Origin: Lamellibrachia satsuma
Taxonomy: Eukaryota; Annelida; Polychaeta; Sabellida; Siboglinidae
DNA length: 64,000 bases
Assembly (NCBI GenBank): GCA_033239005.1
Contig: BSQZ01000001.1
Location: forward strand, 1,952,501 to 2,016,500
Reading direction: 5' to 3'
Under the pieces are notes generated by a model. That model saw only the letters and a program-made list of their open reading frames with translations. It made no database searches and was not told the origin of the DNA. A program made the position numbers and the translations under genes. Positions 59,448 to 64,000 of the stretch are shown here, piece by piece (positions within the stretch are counted from its first letter, which is position 1; each line of letters begins with the position of its first letter).

Positions 59448-59925
59448 CTGTCAAAGTGCAGGACAGAGAACATTTCTCAGCATATCATCTAACATCTAAC
59501 ATCTCACAGTCATATAATATACCAATATTTAGAAAAATCATACAATTGTTGTAAAAGAAACCACATATTTTTAGCTTTCTCTAAGAACTAAAATATTCAA
59601 GGAAATACACAAACATGTGCCTTTAATATAATTATTTTCTCTACCCAGGCAGACACTGACTGAATTTAATAATGAGTCGTTCACATTTAGCAGACACTGT
59701 GAAATACTACACGTCTTAGGGTTCAATGGTTTCCTTGACCACTTGCAGCTTTGGATGGCAATCTTGTTAAATCTAAATAGTCTCAGAACAGCAATGTTTG
59801 ATACTAAAGAAGATTGCTTTCATTTGGAGCTAATAATTTAGTGTCGTACATCAATACTTTACGATCACCGTTCATGACGAAAGAGAACAAATAAGTGACA
59901 TTCTGCTGCAATCATATTAACTAGT

Positions 59926-60838
59926 ATGTGTATGCCTGTGTGGTATGTGTATGCCTGTGTGGTATGTGAATGCCTGTGTGGTATGTGAATGCTTGTGTAG
60001 TATATGGATGCCTCTGTGGTATGTGTATGCCTGTGTGGTATGTGGATGCCTGTGTGGTATGTTGATGCCTGTGTAGTATATGGATGCCTGTGTGGTATGT
60101 GTATGCCTGTGTGGTATGTGTATGCCTGTGTGGTACGTGGATGCCTGTGTGGTACATGGATGCCTGTGTGGTATGTGAATGCCTGTGTGGTATGTGGATG
60201 CCTGTGTAGTATATGGATGCCTGTGTGGTATGTGTATGCCTGTGTGGTATGTGGATGCCTGTGTGGTACGTGGATGCCTGTGTGGTACGTGGATGCCTGT
60301 GTGGTACGTGGATGCCTGTGTGGTACGTGGATGCCTGTGTGGTACGTGGATGCCTGTGTGGTGTATGGATGCCTGTGTGGTATATGGATGCCTGTGTGGT
60401 ATGTGGATGCCTGTGTGGTATGTGGATGCCTGTGTGGTATGTGGATGCCTGTGTGGCATGTGGATGCCTGTGTGGTACGTGGATGCCTGTGTGGTACGTG
60501 GATGCCTGTGTGATACGTGGATGTCTGTGTGGTACGTGGATGCCTGTGTGGTATGTTGATGCCTGTGTGGTATGTGGATTCCTGTGTGGTACGTGGATGC
60601 CTGTGTGGTACGTGGATGCCTGTGTGGTACGTGGATGCCTGTGTGGTACGTGGATGCCTGTGTGGTATGTGGATGCCTGTGTGGTACGTGGATGCCTGTG
60701 TGGTACGTGGATGCCTGTGTGGTATGTGGATGCCTGTGTGGTACGTGGATGCCTGTGTGGTATGTGGATGCCTGTGTGGCATGTGGATGCCTGTGTGGTA
60801 TGTGGATGCCTGTGTGGTATGTGGATGCCTGTGTGTTC
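59926..60838. repeat. 19-bp minisatellite, about 48 copies
   Basis: Unit GATGCCTGTGTGGTATGTG with variants GTACGTG, GTATATG and GCATGTG. Open in most frames of both strands (up to 305 codons), which is an artefact. Confidence 0.98.
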
Positions 60839-60960
60839 TACTCTGAAATTATATTTATGATAAGTAATGCAACGATCTGATCTGTATAATCATAATATGT
60901 TACAAATATTTTGAAACTCTCGATCCTCAAACACACAGCAAATAATACATTAATAAGATG
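60836..60960 (+). repeat. 125-bp direct repeat, copy 1
   Basis: From TTCTACTCTGAAATTATATT to ACATTAATAAGAT. Nearly identical to 61524-61650. Confidence 0.92.
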
Positions 60961-61150
60961 TGGAAGCCTGTGTGGTATGTGTATGCTTGTGTGGTATGTG
61001 GATGCCTGTGTGGTATGTGTATGCCTGTGTGGTATGTGTATGCTTGTGTGGTATGTGGATGCCTGTGTGGTATGTGTATGCCTGTGTGGCATGTGGATGT
61101 CTGTGTGGTATTTGGATGTCTATGTGGTATGTGTTTGCCTGTGTGGTAGG
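60961..61150. repeat. 19-bp minisatellite, second block of about 10 copies
   Basis: Same unit as 59926-60838, more diverged at the right end. Confidence 0.95.
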
Positions 61151-61369
61151 TGATGGTCACAGCCATGACATAAGGGTGTGTGAAGTTGAATGACATTGTC
61201 TCCATGTAGTGTCATGGCGTTATACATCATGTTTTACGATGGTCCATAACTACAGCGCAAATCCGACATAACTGTCACTTCTTCAATAATATTCATATAT
61301 GCTGGGTAAATACATGTTAGAACCCGACCATCTCACAGCACTGAGTCACAAACTGAAAGACGCACCTAC

Positions 61370-61502
61370 CTATTGGGGTAAGAGTAGGTGGTGTTTCTCG
61401 GTTCAGTAGTGTCGCCAGATATCTGTAGATGGCGTTGTAGTCAGGGTCAGTCGATTGCTTCACAGCAGCGCGAGGCTCAAGTGTTGATATGACCGAGACT
61501 AT
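61370..61502 (-). CDS. Unrecognised - strand gene, internal exon (44 codons plus 1 nt)
   Basis: Acceptor TTCCTCTTTTATAG, donor GTAGGT. Only one frame is open through the exon (phase 0 in): IVSVISTLEPRAAVKQSTDP and DYNAIYRYLATLLNRETP. It ends with a lone G that the next exon completes. The matching phases on both sides are the main support. Confidence 0.72.
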
Positions 61503-61523
61503 CTATAAAAGAGGAATGAAATA

Positions 61524-61650
61524 TTCTACCCTGAAATGATATTTAAGATAAATAATGCAACGATCTGATCTGTATAATCATAATATGTTACAACTATTTT
61601 GAAACTCTCGATCGTCAAACACACATCAAATAATACATTAATAAGATAAG
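61524..61650 (+). repeat. 125-bp direct repeat, copy 2
   Basis: Second copy of 60836-60960, on the other side of the 61370-61502 exon and directly upstream of it in gene orientation. Confidence 0.92.
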
Positions 61651-61978
61651 ATTGATTACAGTAATAGCTTTACAGCATAATGTGTCACACAATTTGTATA
61701 AATTATTGGTATTCAAGCGTAGTTCAATTTGACTGCACTTAAGGTAGACATGTTAATCCATGTCATTAACAAGCCCATTATAAAGTCAATGTTTAGTCAT
61801 CAGTCATAGTTAGCTGTCGCATTTCACAATATGAAGAGCAATGCACATTAATATGGCTTCATACATTTTGTGGCATTAACAGTAATTATGAGTTAACAAT
61901 ATTTAATAAGAGAGCCACCCATAATAAAACACTCAGATGGCATGCGGACAAGGAAGCCATCGACTTGACAAGAGTCCA
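61651..61978 (-). other. Intron sequence, nothing recognised
   Basis: AT-rich part of the 745-bp intron between the exons at 61370-61502 and 62248-62313. Confidence 0.5.
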
Positions 61979-62128
61979 ACAATTTTTTATCTATGTGCTA
62001 CCTGCCCTTCTGAAATAGGTATCAATTTTGTTTTTAAACATATTCATGCTGCTAGCATTTACATGATCTATAGATAATTTTTTTCATTCATTTACTGTCC
62101 TCTGTGAGAATGAGTGAGTTACCTGGTA
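61979..62128 (-). pseudogene. LINE ORF2 C-terminal relic in an intron
   Basis: The - strand reads SQRTVNE, an in-frame stop where the family has Trp, then KKLSIDHVNASSMNMFKNKI and DTYFRRAG. This is the end of the LINE type whose RT part is seen at 51213-51867. Short and dead. Confidence 0.75.
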
Positions 62129-62247
62129 TATAATTTTAACCCAAATTATGCTCATTCAACGGTTTTTTTACTATAAGCTATGACCGTCATGGAGAACACT
62201 GCACAAATCATGTATGCCAAATGAAACTGTAGATGATACCAACCTAC

Positions 62248-62313
62248 CTGCGCAAGAACATGGGAATGATCCAAGTCGTACCTCTGTAGTTGTTCCGATT
62301 TCTGAATCCACAT
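62248..62313 (-). CDS. Unrecognised - strand gene, upstream-most exon seen (22 codons)
   Basis: Acceptor TTGTTTTGTTGCAG, donor GTAGGT. It reads MWIQKSEQLQRYDLDHSHVL then AQ, phase 0 at both ends, so it joins the exon at 61370-61502 without loss of frame. The Met is internal, since an acceptor precedes it. Further 5' exons must lie beyond 62313 or outside the window. Confidence 0.65.
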
Positions 62314-62523
62314 CTGCAACAAAACAATAGGAAACAAACATATTAAACAACATTCATTTAGCTGTGTAAAACCTTAATGGCATATCATTTGATAAAATCC
62401 AGCAAGCATCAAGATTTTACACAATATAAGAATGAAAAAAAGAGTAAGTTCTTGCGTAGCAGTGAAGAATCCATTCACTCAAATCGCTTTATACTTCTGA
62501 GGTACACATTGATACAGCTGAAT
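62314..62523. other. No feature recognised
   Basis: AT-rich, presumably intronic sequence of the - strand gene. Confidence 0.4.
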
Positions 62524-63235
62524 AAACTGAGGCAACGTGGAGTGAACTGAGGCAACGTGAAGTGAACTGAGGCAACATAGAGTGAACTGAGGCAACGTGG
62601 AGTGAACTGAGGCAATGTGGAGTGAACTGAGGCAACATGGAGTGATCTGAGGCAACGTGCAGTGAACTGAGGCAACGTGGAGTGAACTGAAGCAACGTGG
62701 AGTGAACTGAGGCAACATAGAGTGAATTGAGGAAATGTGGAGTGAACTGAGGCAACGTGGAGTGAACTGAGGCAACATGGAGTGAACTGAAGCAACGTGG
62801 AGTGAACTGAGGCAATGTGGAGTGAACTGAGGCAACGTGGAGTGAACTGAGGCAACGTGGAGTGAACTGAGGCAACGTGGAGTGAACTGAGGCAACGTGG
62901 AGTGAACTGAGGCAACGTGGAGTGAACTGAAGCAACGTGGAGTGAACTGAAGCAACGTGGAGTGAACTGAGGCAACGTGGAGTGAACTGAGGCAACGTGG
63001 AGTGAACTGAGGCAACGTGGAGTGAACTGAGGCAACGTGGAGTGAACTGAGGCAACATGGAGTGAACTGAAGCAAGGTGGAGTGAACTGAGGCAACGTGG
63101 AGTGAACTGAGGCAATGTGGAGTGAACTGAGGCAACGTGGAGTGAACTGAGGCAACGTGGAGTGAACTGAGGCAACGTGGAGTGAACTGAAGCAACGTGG
63201 AGTGAACTGAGGCAACGTGGAGTGAACTGAGGCAA
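62524..63235. repeat. 20-bp minisatellite without length variation, about 36 copies
   Basis: Unit AGTGAACTGAGGCAACGTGG. Every copy keeps exactly 20 bp; changes are substitutions only (AAGCAACG, GGCAATG, GGCAACATGG, GGCAACATAG). Open in all three - strand frames (248-274 codons), an artefact of the repeat. Confidence 0.98.
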
Positions 63236-64000
63236 CTGCCCAAGCCCAAGCCTGCAACAAGTGGATGTGTATCCTGGTCATCTTGATTGAGTCCGTCATT
63301 CTATGGATGAACCCATGTAACAGTACATAGATCTAATGTAACAGTTGATGTGATGATGCAATACTATAAATAGTTATCAATGATAGTACACTCAACTATC
63401 AATAGTTGGCAAAACAAATCAAAATGGTTACTTGTGTCACTATAATACTCTTCGTAAACAAAATAAAACATGTTTTTTAACTTTATTTGGTAATTTTACT
63501 GTTATTTCTCGACGCGACATCAAGAATCATCGTTCAGAGCAGTGTCATTAACATATACACCATTTTGAATCAACTAAGTCCAAGGCTGTGCGATTGCGCC
63601 ACCCATCAAATAGGGCTGAAAAAAATATGATTAAAAAATGTATTTGATTATTTTAATCTGGTATATAGACATTTATATAGATGTTTATATTTATAAACCC
63701 TTTCAAATGTGTTCTATTCAAATCGATTTGGTTACTTGTCTTAACAGAGAGCACATAATTTTTGCTTATATAACATTATATAATTATAATATAGTTTGAT
63801 TTACAACAGCAACAAAACTGTCATTTTAAAATACATGTATAATAATAATAATATATTTTATTTGATATAGCGTCAGATCCAATTTTAAATTGTTCACGGC
63901 ACTCATTCGGATGAATCCACCCATTAGAAAATGTCCACAAGGCCTCACCCCTGTAGTTGCATAATCTGTCTTGGAAAGGAAAGCATGCTGTCACTGTCTC
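63236..64000. other. No gene recognised; possible SINE-like tail
   Basis: AT-rich. The stretch 63838-63900 (AATAATAATA, then TATTTGATATAGCGTC) resembles the 3' tails of common invertebrate dispersed repeats with a TATATAGCGC core; a similar word, ATTCATAAAGCGCTATTTCC, occurs at 18495-18514. Confidence 0.3.

Larger units (their letters stand above)
59448..61369 (-). other. Intron of the - strand gene, satellite-bearing
   Basis: 1922 bp. It contains the 19-bp arrays at 59926-60838 and 60961-61150, separated by one copy of a 125-bp repeat. Confidence 0.7.

Noticed and set aside
59865..60860. Long His/Thr-rich (-) and Cys/Trp-rich (+) frames
   Set aside because: Products of the 19-bp array inside an intron of the - strand gene.
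62475..63299. Three overlapping - strand frames of 248-274 codons
   Set aside because: All three frames are open only because the 20-bp unit lacks stops; no non-repeat domain is attached.
63948..64000. A possible exon on the - strand with a donor-like GTGAGG
   Set aside because: Cut by the window edge, no matched phase, and adjacent to what looks like a dispersed repeat tail.

Overview
The window is nuclear DNA of an animal, most likely a marine invertebrate. Genes are sparse and split by introns with GT..AG borders. CpG is not visibly depleted. Most of the rest is tandem minisatellite, microsatellite, decayed LINE retrotransposons and foldback or TIR repeats. Nothing looks prokaryotic. The phylum cannot be fixed from the sequence alone; a lophotrochozoan such as a mollusc, or a cephalochordate, would fit the style, and that is inference.

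Three protein-coding loci are supported. (1) A complete two-exon Rho-family small GTPase on the + strand (37412-37588 joined to 39579-40019; 205 aa, CAAX box CRLL). It has a recognisable promoter (paired CCAAT boxes, TATA, initiator) and a candidate poly(A) signal. (2) A + strand gene of unknown function: a short first coding exon (46902-47028) and a long last exon (52784-53823) that join in phase to a predicted 388-aa basic, disordered protein with a candidate PP1-docking motif. (3) The 3' part of a - strand gene: four exons (62313-62248, 61502-61370, 59447-59277, 58918-58548) whose phases fit each other, giving an unrecognised helical segment and a polar tail. Its introns carry minisatellites and a LINE relic.

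Layout. 1-10 kb: GT microsatellite, a foldback repeat, a decayed LINE (1671-3540), several short arrays and two copies of a dispersed repeat. 10-22 kb: a dispersed repeat shared with 43 kb, a small foldback element, a long TA/ATGT/GCAC compound microsatellite, and 40-bp and 68-bp arrays. 22-36.6 kb: a very dense satellite zone with arrays of 26, 19/20, 25, 26, 34 and 16 bp, a perfect 50-bp palindrome, a 555-bp direct duplication and three copies of a shared linker. 37-40.6 kb: the Rho gene. 40.8-46 kb: a 25-bp array, LINE fragments and a 1.24-kb inverted-repeat element. 46-54.5 kb: the unknown basic-protein gene, whose intron holds LINE fragments, arrays and an inverted LINE duplication joined by TA repeats. 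54.8-58 kb: small TIR elements. 58-64 kb: the - strand gene with intronic 19-bp and 20-bp arrays.

I see no gene cluster or operon-like system; the three genes are unrelated neighbours. The most unusual content is the satellite zone at 22-36.6 kb, the many different foldback elements, and a glutamate in the Rho P-loop at the position equivalent to Ras Gly13. Copy numbers are counted by eye from array length divided by unit length.
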